Notes under the pieces: generated by a model
Told to the model about the DNA's origin: nothing
Database searches by the model: none
Seen by the model: the letters and a program-made list of their open reading frames with translations, nothing else
NCBI GenBank assembly: GCA_000727475.1
Contig: KL647288.1
Coordinates: forward strand, 347,510 to 411,509
Length of the DNA: 64,000 bases
Direction: 5' to 3'
Source of the DNA: Sarcocystis neurona
Lineage: Eukaryota > Apicomplexa > Conoidasida > Eucoccidiorida > Sarcocystidae
Shown: positions 46,227 through 57,500 of the stretch, in pieces
Position numbering within the stretch: the stretch's first letter is position 1
Layout of the letters: each line of letters begins with the position of its first letter
Program-made: the position numbers and the translations under genes

Positions 46227-46352
46227 ATGATGGGACAGAGTCTTTCAGGTGAGCTGCAGCAGCTCGTGGGTGCAGACTTCTTGAAGAGTCGATCGCGGAG
46301 ACTCTTCGAGGAAAAAGAACCGTCGCGTGCTGCTCCTTTTCTATCCATTTAA
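46227..46352 (+). CDS. Candidate small ORF or exon, 41 aa
   Basis: The tandem ATG at 46227 and 46230 opens a frame (MMGQSLSGELQQLVGADFLK to APFLSI) with charged, varied composition, ending at the TAA at 46350-46352. A donor-like CAG|GTGAGC falls near its start, so an alternative is that 46251 onward is intronic. No family is recognised. Confidence 0.22.
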   Translation: MMGQSLSGELQQLVGADFLKSRSRRLFEEKEPSRAAPFLSI

Positions 46353-47447
46353 ACAAACCGTTTCCTCGTGGCCTTCCCTCGGCGCCCTCTCTTCTGCGCC
46401 CCTTCTTCGCCCTTCGACTCCGCGTGACGCACCGAGGCGGAGGTCGACGTCGCGGCCTGCAGGCTGCTTCCTGCTGTCGGTCCTGCAGCGGAGGAGAACA
46501 CAGAGACGAGGAAGGAGGGGGGGGGAGGCGGGGTGGGGGAGCAGAAGAGAACTCGCAGCAGGACTCGCCACTTTTCGCGGCCTCTCCTGCGAGCAGTCGC
46601 ATCTCTCGGCCTCGGTAAACTTTTCTGCTGCTGTCGAGTGTGCTGCTCGAAAAGTCTTCCTTTCTCTCCTGTGCGCCTACCCGCAGGGGCCAAGAGCCGC
46701 CAACAGCAAATCTTTTACAGCCTCTTCTTAATCTACTTCTCTTTCTGTCCTCCTCTCCCCAGTGACGTACACAAAAACACATACATACATAGATGTATAT
46801 ATGTACATACATACATACATAGATGCATGTACATACGTACATATATGTACATACATATACATGGAAATGCATGCATACAGACATAGAGACCGACGGGGAT
46901 TTATGGATGGAAGTACGTGTGTACATATTTTCCGTAAGTGGTAGCGCCTTGCATATATATCTGCAGGTCTGCAGATATAAAGTGAAACACATATATGTAT
47001 ATATATGTCTTTGTCTGCGTGAGTTTGTGTGTGTCTGCGTGTGTGTGTGTGACTACATATATGTATATATATATGTGTGTATAGGTGAATGTATGTATAT
47101 ATCTGCAGAGCTCTGTGTTCCTATATTTGCACATGAATAGACGCATATGTGTATGTAGGCATCCGTACACGTGCGTATATATGTGTATATATCTCTACCT
47201 ACATGCACGTACACATAAATATACGTACGTGCGTATGTGTATACATACGTATACATATATATGTACGTATGTACCTAAATATACACGTATCTGTGCTTAT
47301 ATATCTGCATATACGTTTGTGGCCGCACCTTTGTACGTACGTGTAGGTGCCCTTTTCTGTTCACATATGTGTACACATACATGTCGAAGGAAATGTGTAC
47401 GTATGTGTAGGATAGGAGCCTGCTGGTGAGGGGTTTCTCTGGCGCAG

Positions 47448-47592
47448 CTGCCGCAGGAAGTCTCTGCGTCGTCGCTCGATGAAGTGCGGCCACAAAGGGA
47501 GACAACACGTGGAGACACCGCGAGGGGGCGACTTCCTTGCAGAGGCTGCGCACAGAGCCACGGAGAGACGCTCGCTGCGACGGACAGCACGG
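47448..47592 (+). CDS. Candidate exon, unknown product
   Basis: It starts right after TCTGGCGCAG, the acceptor form used by BMS1 introns 3-5 and by the 33-42 kb gene. It reads LPQEVSASSLDEVRPQRET in frame. A GTAGGC at 47593 could be the donor. Neighbouring plus-strand islands (47928-48050, MTEEAEEDDAAVV) may belong to the same unknown gene. Coding remains speculative. Confidence 0.22.
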
Positions 47593-48728
47593 GTAGGCGA
47601 GAGACGGCGCACAGCCTCAGCTTCGCAGGAGAAGTCCGGAAGAGAGACGGGGAGACAGCGAAGAAGGGGTCCAAGACGGGACAGCAAAAGGAGGCAGACA
47701 CGAAGAGAAGCGGAAGTGCAGGAGACAGAGAGGGAGACGGGAGGACGGAGAGGAGACGGGGAGAGAACAGCAGCAGAGAGACGAAGGAGACACCCACGAA
47801 TAGGAGGGGAAGAGGGCAGGAGACGGGGGGACGAAGACGAGACGGGGGACAGGGAAAGGAAGTGACGAGACAAGGAAGGGAGAGGGAGAGGAAATGCTGG
47901 TAAGGCGAGTTTCTTCGGGTTCCACAGCAATAATGACCGAAGAAGCGGAAGAAGACGATGCAGCTGTCGTTCCTCGTCCGCACGCAAAGAACAAAAAGAC
48001 AACAGCAGCAGGTCGACCCTCTGCCCTACAAGTTCTCGTCTCTCGCCCACGCGTGTGTATACATACATGTACGCATAGATATACACATCTACATATACCC
48101 ACGCGCAAACATACATGGGTATATGTATATGAATACGACACCGGTGTGGAGTTTAATATCTGTTGCGTCGCCAGAGAGAGTCACGACTGCCTGTGCTGCT
48201 GGGGAAGAAACGGCGCAGAGACACGTCTGCTGCTGCCTGCTGTTCTTCTTTTCCTCCTTCTGTCTCTCGAGAACTACAGATATCTGCGCCTGAGGAAAGG
48301 AAGAACCTCTGCAAGCATACATATCTGCATACATGACTGATCTGCGTGGTGGTTCTTCTTCTCTCGCGGCTTCTCCGGCTCGTCTCCCTCTCCGGCTTTC
48401 TCTGTGTCTCTACACAAATACGTATATGTGGATAGGTGGAGGACTACGTGTGTGGGGTTCCGGAGATAGAGGCAAGAATTTTCCGACTCGGAGCGGGAAG
48501 CAGAAAGGGAGAGGAGGAAGCACCGAAGAGAAAGAGGAGAAGGCAGACGCACACAGGAAAACAGCAAAGGACAGATAGACAAGTGGACATATACCCATAC
48601 ATATACACACATATACATATACGTATGTTCAGGCAGATGAGCATCGGAAAGCGCGGTAGGTACAGAGCTCCAATTGTGGATGAAAAAGAGGTTTCTTCTT
48701 TTCTACCAAGCGTCCCCAAGTAATTGAG

Positions 48729-48740
48729 GTGTACGTACAC
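48729..48740. repeat. Isolated GTGTACGTACAC palindrome
   Basis: Exact copy in context GAGGTGTACGTACACCGGG, in non-coding sequence between TA-rich and pyrimidine-rich DNA. It matches the cluster in BMS1 intron 4. Confidence 0.85.
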
Positions 48741-48879
48741 CGGGAAAAGTGCTGCGGGCCTGCTTGTGGGGACTTCTTCCTTTCTCTGCGAGTGTTTCTT
48801 CTGCTGTCTCCGGAACAGCTGGCGCGTTTCGCTTCTCTATCTCTTCACGCAGATAGGGGAACTTCAACACGCCCCCCTT

Positions 48880-50140
48880 TTCTCTGCCTTCCTCGCTTTC
48901 CGCTTCCGTCTCTCTCTTTTCCCCTCTGGTCTGTGCCCTTCCTCTTCGAAAGGGCCTCTTCTCTCTCTTTCTCTGTCCCTGTCCCTTCTCCCTCGACAGC
49001 AGAGGCACTCCGGAGAACCTCCACTTTGCTGCTCTTCTCTCTACCTTTCTTCTTCGTCGCATTTCTCCTTCGACCTGCCCCCTGTCTGTCTGTGTCTCGT
49101 CATGTCCCTCTGTCCCTCTGTGTGTGTTGGGTTTTCTCCGTCTGCCTTCGTTGATATTTTCTCCCGCCGCGTCTCCGTCTCCCTCCCGTCTTTTCTCGAC
49201 CCCGTCTCGCCTTCGCTCTGCCCTCGAAAGTGCGTCTTCCTCTGTGTAGATTCTTCTCTTTCTCTGCCTCGCCCCGACACACATGCTGCTGCCGTGCGGT
49301 AAAAATAGTCACACCTACCTGCAGGGCTCCATCGATGCAGGAAGTATTTCTTCCCATATACACATATTCCTGTGTATATACATAGATACATATATATGTG
49401 TTTCCATCTGTGTGGACTTGCATTTACACACAAATGTACATATATACTCATATGTGTTTGTTTGTATATTCTGTGTAGCGACGTGTAGAGAGAAATATAC
49501 ATATGTATATACGTTTCATCGATATATGTATATATATGTATATGTGTTTGTAGGTGTAGGTGTAAGTTTATCTGGTAAGGGCTTCAGAGAATTGACGGAG
49601 TCGCTCTGATCAGTCACACGCTCCTCCACCGGAATCCTGTTCTCAACCTATCCCTTCGACTCTAAATCTATCTATATTTATATATATACATATATCTATA
49701 TATATACATATACGTATATATATATATATATGCAGAGAGAAAGAGAAAGGGATAGAGAAAAGGAGATTGAGAGAGACAGAGAGCGCGACTTAAACGTAGT
49801 TACATATATGTATGAGCGTACACATAGACATATGTTTATATATATATATGTATACAAATATGTATGGATACGTACAGACGTAGGTACCTACGTCCGTAGG
49901 CATCTATACATATGTATATATACATATATATACGCGTATGCATATAGTCAGATATAAAGACACACATACGAAATGACATACATATAGATATACGCATGTA
50001 TATAGATATCGATATGTATATACACATGTATACATATATGTATATGCGTGTCTGGAGAGAGAAAGATAGTAAATCTATACATACACATCTATATGTGCGT
50101 GTATATGTGCACCAGGACAGAGTTGTTTTTTTTTGTGAGT
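48880..50140. other. Pyrimidine-rich then TA-rich DNA, no gene seen
   Basis: 48880-49270 is TCTCTCTTT/CCGTCTC-rich. 49350-50110 is TATATA/ACATAT-rich with a purine GAGAGA stretch (49733-49790). All reading frames are broken or satellite-like. Confidence 0.65.
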
Positions 50141-50164
50141 GAATGTCGATGAAGCCGAAGATTT

Positions 50165-50863
50165 GTGCGTTCTTCAACAGATGTACCGGACACCGTCACC
50201 CGAGAGACGAAGTTTGGAGACGCCTGGCCACGTGTTTGCATGCGCTCGCGCGGTTGGGCCCGGCAGCAGGGCAGGTGTGTGCCACTGCTGCTGCTGCTGC
50301 CCCCCCCTTCCCGGCTCTATGTCGCAGCTTCTTTCTGCTTTCCCCTGCCGTTTCCTTGCTGCTTTCTCCTCTCTTTTTTATCTCTCTGTGCCACCGTACG
50401 CGTGCGGGGAAAGCGAGCCACAAACGGAGACAGAAAAGGAGACACGAAGAAAGGTGACGGAGACGGGACAAAGGAGGGCAAGAAGGGAGCGGTAAGAACG
50501 GAGACAGGAACACAGACAGAGAGAAAAGTGCGGGGAGGAGGTGACCAGATAGAAGAGGTATCTCCTCTGCTTCTGGGCCCCTTCAAGACAGCAGCAGACA
50601 CAGAGAAAGACGCGTTTCCCGTTCTCTGCCTAGAACGGGCAGAGAAATATCTCCTGCCCCCTTCTTCTCTCGGCTCTTCTAGGCAGCAAGGAGGACAGAA
50701 ATATCCCTCCTTTTTCGTCTTCCTTTTCTCGGCTACTAGGTGGCAAACTTTGCTTCCCACCACGCACGGCTCCTTTCAGGCAGCAGAGACAGAGAGGAAG
50801 GGCACTTCTACTTATTTTTTCCTCGGCTGCTCCGAGGCAGCAGATGTCGCCCTCATGCACTGA
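50165..50863 (+). CDS. Candidate ORF with degenerate repeats, uncertain
   Basis: A 232-codon plus frame contains repeated elements that read GPFKTAADTEKDA, GSFQAAETERKG and GCSEAADVA in the same frame (about 50570-50855). The underlying DNA unit is a pyrimidine tract followed by CTCGGCT...AGGCAGCA. It could be a repeat-bearing exon, but an overlapping frame (50143-50457, RDEVWRRLATCLHALARLG) is equally plausible for the first part. Confidence 0.22.
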   Translation: MRSSTDVPDTVTRETKFGDAWPRVCMRSRGWARQQGRCVPLLLLLPPPSRLYVAASFCFPLPFPCCFLLSFLSLCATVRVRGKRATNGDRKGDTKKGDGDGTKEGKKGAVRTETGTQTERKVRGGGDQIEEVSPLLLGPFKTAADTEKDAFPVLCLERAEKYLLPPSSLGSSRQQGGQKYPSFFVFLFSATRWQTLLPTTHGSFQAAETERKGTSTYFFLGCSEAADVALMH

Positions 50864-51526
50864 GTCTGAACAAACCCATCGTTCTCGAGGAAACAACCTT
50901 GGACGCCGTCCCGTCTCTCTGATGAAGAGTGCGGGCCTACGTCTCCCGGGAGAAGGGGAGATGCTGCTTTTTCTTCTGCTTTCTGTCTTCCCCCTTCTCT
51001 CTCCTGTACAACGCAGGTAGCTCTGTAGAGGAACCTCCGTATATGTCTGTCGGCTATTATCAAGTGGGGAAGGGAAGGAAGAGGACGCGAACGCTGGTGC
51101 ATCTCTGCGACAGTGCGGCGAGGGTTTTGCTGGGACGGCAGCAAGCAGAGAAAGGCCGAAAGTTTCTCAGTGGGTCGTTCTCTTCTGTGTTCTATCTGTC
51201 GGTCCTTCGTATGTAAGGAGCAGCAGGCAGAGAGGGAGACGTCTACACGTGTATGTGTGTGTGTGCGTATCGCCTGCTTTCTTTTCGTTACCAAGGAAGA
51301 GAAGAGAAATCGATCTGCGACACTGTTCGAGTGAACAGACGAAGACCTCTGCCGCGAATGGCAATTGCTAGTCTTTTTTCTCCTTGTGGGAGAGAAATGC
51401 AGGTCGCAGATGAAAAGAGACAGCTGCGACATAGAGACAACCTTCCCTACTGCTCTTTTCATCTGTCTGCTGTACACACCCTTTTTGGCTGCTTCATGTA
51501 TTCGGTCGTCTGTGCGGCATGATAAT

Positions 51527-54500
51527 TTACGCGTCTTTGCTGTCTGACCTTGCTGTCAACATTTTATCAGTCCTCTCCCGCTCCATCTGCTGCTGCATCT
51601 TCGAAAGTTGTTGGAGCAGCGCACATTGCCGCTGCAGCAGGAGCTGCTGCCTCTGCTGCAGAACGCCCAGCAGCGACTCCGGTCTCGTGCTGCGGCTCTC
51701 CTGGCGACTGCTGCTTCTCTCGACGCAGTGGCGAGTGCTGCTGCTGCTGCTCGTACGTTGACGCCTAGGGTTCTTCATGCTTCCCTCGTGTCGCTTGCTG
51801 CTGCTTCTCCTCATCTCCCTGTGGCCTCCGTCTGTCCTGCTGCTGCAGCGGCTGTCGCTGCTGCCTTGGCTGCTGCGGCTGCTGCTGCTTCTCTGGCAGT
51901 CACTGCCCCAGTGGCCGCTGCTGGTGAGGGACCTGCTGCTGCTGCTTCTGCGGCCACTGCTTCCCCTGCGTCTCTGGGGGTGTCCAGCGCTGCTGCAGCT
52001 GCTGCCGAGAGTCAGGCAGCAAAAGTTTCGACATTCGTGTAGCAGCGGATAAGAACCGCCATGCGCACGAGGAAGCAACAACGCGTAATTCTCCGGTGAT
52101 GGGACAGCCAGGTGCGGCTTTGCTTGCTGCCGTGCTGACATTGCTGCTGGGGAATTTCTCCCTTCGCACTCTTGCTGCTGCTGCGTCGCGAATGCTGCTA
52201 CTCGTTGCTTCTTCCCCAATGCAGCCGCCGCTGTTTCTTCTTGGTGGGCTGCTGCGTCGTGCTGCCCTGCGACCGCCTCACCAATCCACTGCTGCTGCCG
52301 CATGCGGCGATGTTGTGGGGCAACCGCACGCGCAACAGGTCCTGCAGGCCACTTCCAGGTACATTCCTGCTGCTGCTGTTGTCCCTGCTGCTGCTGTTGT
52401 TCCTGCTGCTGCTGTTGTTCCTGCTGCAGGTGTCCCTGCAGGCGCTGCTGCAGTTGTTGTTGCATTTCCTGCTGCCCTGGCAGCTGCAATTGCTGCTGCT
52501 CGTGTTGCTGGGGCAGATGAAGCTGGTGCTGCACCCTGCCTTGTGAGAGTGCCTCCCTCTCCCTTTTTTCGTCCTGCGTTTCTCTGTTTGCTGCTGATTT
52601 GACGTGAGTTGGGTACTGTTGCTGCTGCAGCCTGGCCGACCTAAACTCATCCGGATGGGTCTGTGTTGCTGCGGCGTCGACAGCACACAACGCTCTTAAC
52701 AACTGCTGCTGCTCCTGCTGCTGCTGCTGAGGCTTCGGCTGCTGCTCCTGCTGTTGCTCCTGCTTCTGTGTCTGCTGCTGTTCTGTAGTGAGGAAGTCGT
52801 CGAATCTCTGTACAGCTGTGAAAGGGACTTCTCCTGCTACTGTTGCCCCTTCTATCCGACAAAGGCTTGCTGCAGCGGCTGAGGTTTGTCGCAGGGCAGC
52901 TGCTAGGCGTGCCGCTGCTGCTGCTGCTGCTGCGTGGGGCACTGCTGCCCCTTCGCGTGTAGCTACTGTTCCTCTTGCTGGCGCAGTCTGTGCCCCGATG
53001 TCGCCGGCAGCCGACTTTGCTCCGCCTGTGTCTCTTGTAGCGGTCGCCGCCGCTGCCGCCACGGCTGCTGCTGCGGTTGGGGCGGTGTTCGGCAGCAACA
53101 ACAGTGACGAAGCGGTGACGGCTGCTCCCGCTGCTGCTGCTTCTTTACTCTCTGCCGTTGCCGCTTCACCTGCTACTCCAGCGACTGCTACCCCTGGGAC
53201 TCCTGCTGTTGCTGCGGCTGCTGCCCTGTGGGATGCTGCCGCAGCCTCCATTCCCCGAGATGCTGCTGCTGCTCCTTCTGTCACGGATGCTGCGGCGGCC
53301 ACTGCTGTCGTTGCTTCTGTCGCTGACGTTGCTGCTGCTGCTCGTGTCGCTGTCACCTCTTCCTCTAGTGGCTGCCGGCGCCTACTGCAGCAGCGGAGAA
53401 TCTCGACGGGCTTGCTGCCTGCGACTCTCAACCTGCGTAAAAGCAACGACAGCAGTGCAGCAGCAGTGGACCGCCGAGGCGTCGAGCAGCAGCCCGTGCT
53501 GCTGCTCCCTTGGGAAGGACGAAGAAGAAGAAGAAAAGGTGCATCAGCAGTTCACTCGCGTCTTGCTGCGCAAGGCAACAGCCGCACCGCGACCCCATCG
53601 AGAAAATGTTCTGCAGTGTACGTACACCTGAGGAAGATGTTTCCCTCTGCCGAAGAAAAAACAGACACCCGCAGGCGTCTGCCTGTGTACTACTGTATAG
53701 GGAGACATACGTGTATACGCATATATATATATATATAATATGTATGAATTGATATTTGGGCACGTATAGATACAGCTTCAGTCTACAGGAGTGTGTGAAT
53801 ATAGACAGATACAGATGTTTATATACATTCTCCTGTGTGGAGGAGCAGCGCTGTATATACAGTCCCCGAAGCACCTATATATCTGCACGTGTACATATAT
53901 ATACACACATGTTTATTTTCTGTCTGTACGTATGCACATATGTACATATACACATATATATAATGTGCAGCTCTACACACATATATATATATACATATTT
54001 GTGTAGCGGCCTATATATGTGGATCCGGGGTGTATACATCTGGTTCCAACGTCTACACTTGTATGTGTATGCGTTGGTACATGCGTCCGTATACAGACTT
54101 CCACGTATTACGCTTTTGAGAGCAGTCATCTTTATTGATGCTGCAAGGAGTCGGCGGCCGTATTTTTTATCTGCTGACACGATAAGCACTTCTGCTTGAC
54201 GCACAGAAGAAAGAGCAGCTTGACTTTCTTACGCAAACAAAGCCTGCCGCTCTCTGCGAACTTCAAGTCTATCGAGAAGGCGGAGCGCAGCGGCCACGCG
54301 CAGGCCTTGGGGAGTAATAGCAGCTGCATGTAAATCTCTTGAGCTGCTCTTCCGCTTCATTTGGACGGTCTTGCTGCAGTCGATGTGCTGCTCCTCCTGC
54401 TGCAAGGGGGAATGTAGCGGCTCTTCTGCACGCCTCTGCTGCTGCTGCTGGTCCTGCAGCAGACAAAACGGACGTGACTTTACTGGGCACTGGCGCTGTT

Positions 54501-57500
54501 GCCCCGGATCTTGCTGCTGCTGCTGTGGCTGCTGCTGACTGTGGTGCAAGTGCGATTGTTGCTGCTGTTGCTGGTGTGCATGGAGCAGCGCGCTGCCCGC
54601 CCAGAAGGCATGGAAGGCAGCAGCTCGCAGAGATTCCTCCTGTCCTTGTAGACGTTCAACAGCACCAGCACCGCGGCTATTGCCGCCGGCACTTTGCATG
54701 CGTGACGGACTTTTCTGGGGTGGCTTTTGCCCTGTAAAGGCCGTGCTGCACTCAGTGGCAATTCCGCTATACAACTCGCCCACGCCTGGTAGCTCGTTAA
54801 TTGCTGCGGCTACTTTGCTGTCGAATACTTCCGTCTTAACGATAGAGCTACTCGCTGTTGCCTTTCGAGGCAGAAGAATGTGCTGCTGCTGTTGCTGCGT
54901 CTCCGGCCGCCAGGGAAGAGTTGCTGCTGCTGCTGGGGCTCGACCCTCTGCTTGGCCTTTTTCATCTCGTACAAATTCCCAGGCGGAACCAGCTGCTGGT
55001 CGTGAACCTGTCAATGCCGTTGCGGTCACTGCCAGCGTTGCTGCTGGTGCTGCTGGTGCTGCTGGCACTGCTGAGTCCGCTGCTGGTACCGCCCCAGGTA
55101 GCACTGCGCATGCTGCTGCTTCTGCTGCTGCTGCAGTGGCTGCTGGTGTTGCGGGGTGGATGGAGTCCTCGAAGGAGAGAAAGGAGAGGAGCCGCTGCTT
55201 GCTGCAGCTGTTGCTGTCTAGCTGTGAGGAGGTAGGAATAGAAGACACAGCTTCAGCGTCGGCAGCATATTCGTCCACGTGCTTCTTAAAACTGAGCATG
55301 GCCTTCAAAGCGTCCTCCCACTGCAGTTTCTTCTGCTGCAGCTCCTGCTCCAAGCGGTCACAGCTGCTTTCGTTGCGTTTACTCTTTCTAGCAAAGCAAG
55401 GCCTTCCACAGCAGCTTCGCTTCCCGTGCTGCCGGAGCCTGCTGCTTCTCTCGCCGCTGCTGCGGTGTCCGCTGCAGCTGCATCTCCCCCTACCGCTCCT
55501 GCTGCTCCTCCGTCGACCACTTGTTCTATTACTGCTGCGTCTTCTTCTGATTCCGCCGCTGCTGCGTGTCCTCCTTCCGCAGGTGCTGCGTCTCGTGCTC
55601 CTGTCGCTGCTGCTTCTGTTGCTGGCGCTGCTGGGGATCCGTTGATAGCTGCTGCTGCCTCTGCTGCTGCTGCACGTGCTGTCAACCTCCAGACCGCTAT
55701 CAGGGGATGGTGCACACGCGTGTGCTGCTCCGCTGCTCTGTTGGCTGCTGGAAATGCTGTCGCTCTGCCAACTCGAGGCCTGACTGCATTCACGATTGCC
55801 GCTGCTGCTGCTGAGCCATGCAGTGCGTGCCGCCGCCTTCGCATCGTTCGCGCAGCGCAGAGCGTGACAGACTGCTGCTTGAAAGGGTTGATCATACGCC
55901 GTCACGGCGTGGGCTGCAGCAGCGGCAGCAGCACCTGTGTGTTGGCTGCTGCGTTCTCTGTTCTGCTGTGCGGACCGCTCCCTATTAGAAAGACGACGCC
56001 ACGTTCCTGCTAGACGGTTGCACCGTCTCCGAACCAGAAATGACTTCTTATACCTCTCGTGAGAAGTACACCTTGCTGCTGCTGGTTCTTCGGCGGCTTC
56101 TGCTGGCAGGGATGCAGGCGGGGCTGCAGCTGTTCCTGCTGAGAGTTCTCTAGCTGCTGCTGCAGATCCTTCCACGGTACCGTGGCCAGGCGCCAGCACA
56201 TTTACCGCTCCTGCTGCGGATTCTGCTGCTAGGGCTGCTGCCGCTGCTGGCGGGGGGGTTCGAAGTGAGGTTACTTCCAACGTGAAGCGGTTGACTGCTG
56301 TTGCTTCTGTTGCAGCTGCTCCTGCTATTGCTGCTGTTGCTGTTGCCGAGAGCTCTGTTGGGACTACTACTGCTGCCGCAGGGCACGGGGGGCCTGTAGG
56401 AGCTGCTTCCACTGCTGCTGCGGCTTCTTTGAACAGCACGCTGGCCGCTGCTTCTGCTGAGGGTCCCGGTACCGCTGCTGCTGCTTCACGTCCCTGTGAC
56501 GTGGAGAGCAAATGTGGCCAGAAGTTTTCTGCTGCTGTTGCTGCTGCTGCGGGCGCTGCCGCGACTTCTACGCTACCAGTCTTTGCTGCTGATGCTTCAG
56601 GACGAGGTGGAAATGCTGCTGCTACAGCTGGTGTCCTCTCAGCTCCTGCTGTTAATTTCGTGTTTGTTGTAGAGTGCCTGTCTCCTGTTGCGGCTGCTAA
56701 GCAGCATCTTGCTGCGGAGTACCCGCCCAGGGCTGTTGCTCCGGCTACGTGGGCTGCACCTGCTGCTGTGTAACTTGCGGCTGCGACTCCTCCAGCACCT
56801 GCCGCCGCACCACGTCCGGTTGCTGCTGCCCGTGGCGGATGATCTGCTGTTGTTCTCCCTGCCTCTGCTGCTTCTTTTGCTGCTGCAGTTGCAGTGCATC
56901 CGTTCACTGTTGCTGCTTTTAGGCCAAGTGCAACACCAAGTGACATCCTGTACTTTTCTTGCGTGGGTTCTCCGCCTGCTGGTGTAGCTGCTGCTTTTGC
57001 GGCCGGTGTACGTACACTGGAAAGACAATTACCACCACGCGTTTCATGCGGGGGCAAGAGTGGAGGAAAAGTGGAAGGGAAAGAAGAACTGATAGCGTGG
57101 GCGGCAGACTCCGGGGCGGCATGTCCAGCTGCTGTTGTGTTTGCAGCAGTTGTTGACCAGGCAACAGGACCCGATCTCATAATGGCAAAGTTACCCGCAT
57201 TGTCTCGTCCGGCTGCTGCGCTGCTGTTAGAAGCCGTTTTCTCTTTTCCCGAGTAATAGCTGCTTTGCTCTCTTGCTGCGGTTGCTGCTGTTTCTTCACA
57301 AACTTTGCCTTGCAAAAGCGCCTGTACTGCTACACCAGGAGGGCCACCGCTTGGGTGAGTAGGAGTAGGGCTAGCGGTAGCAGCAATAGCAGAGGGGGCA
57401 GGAAGCGCAGCAGAGGTCGAAGGTGCAGATCGAACAAGGGCAAAGCCAGGATGGGTAGGAGAATCAGACAAAGTGCGAAGAGAGCAGTCCGCAGCAGCTG

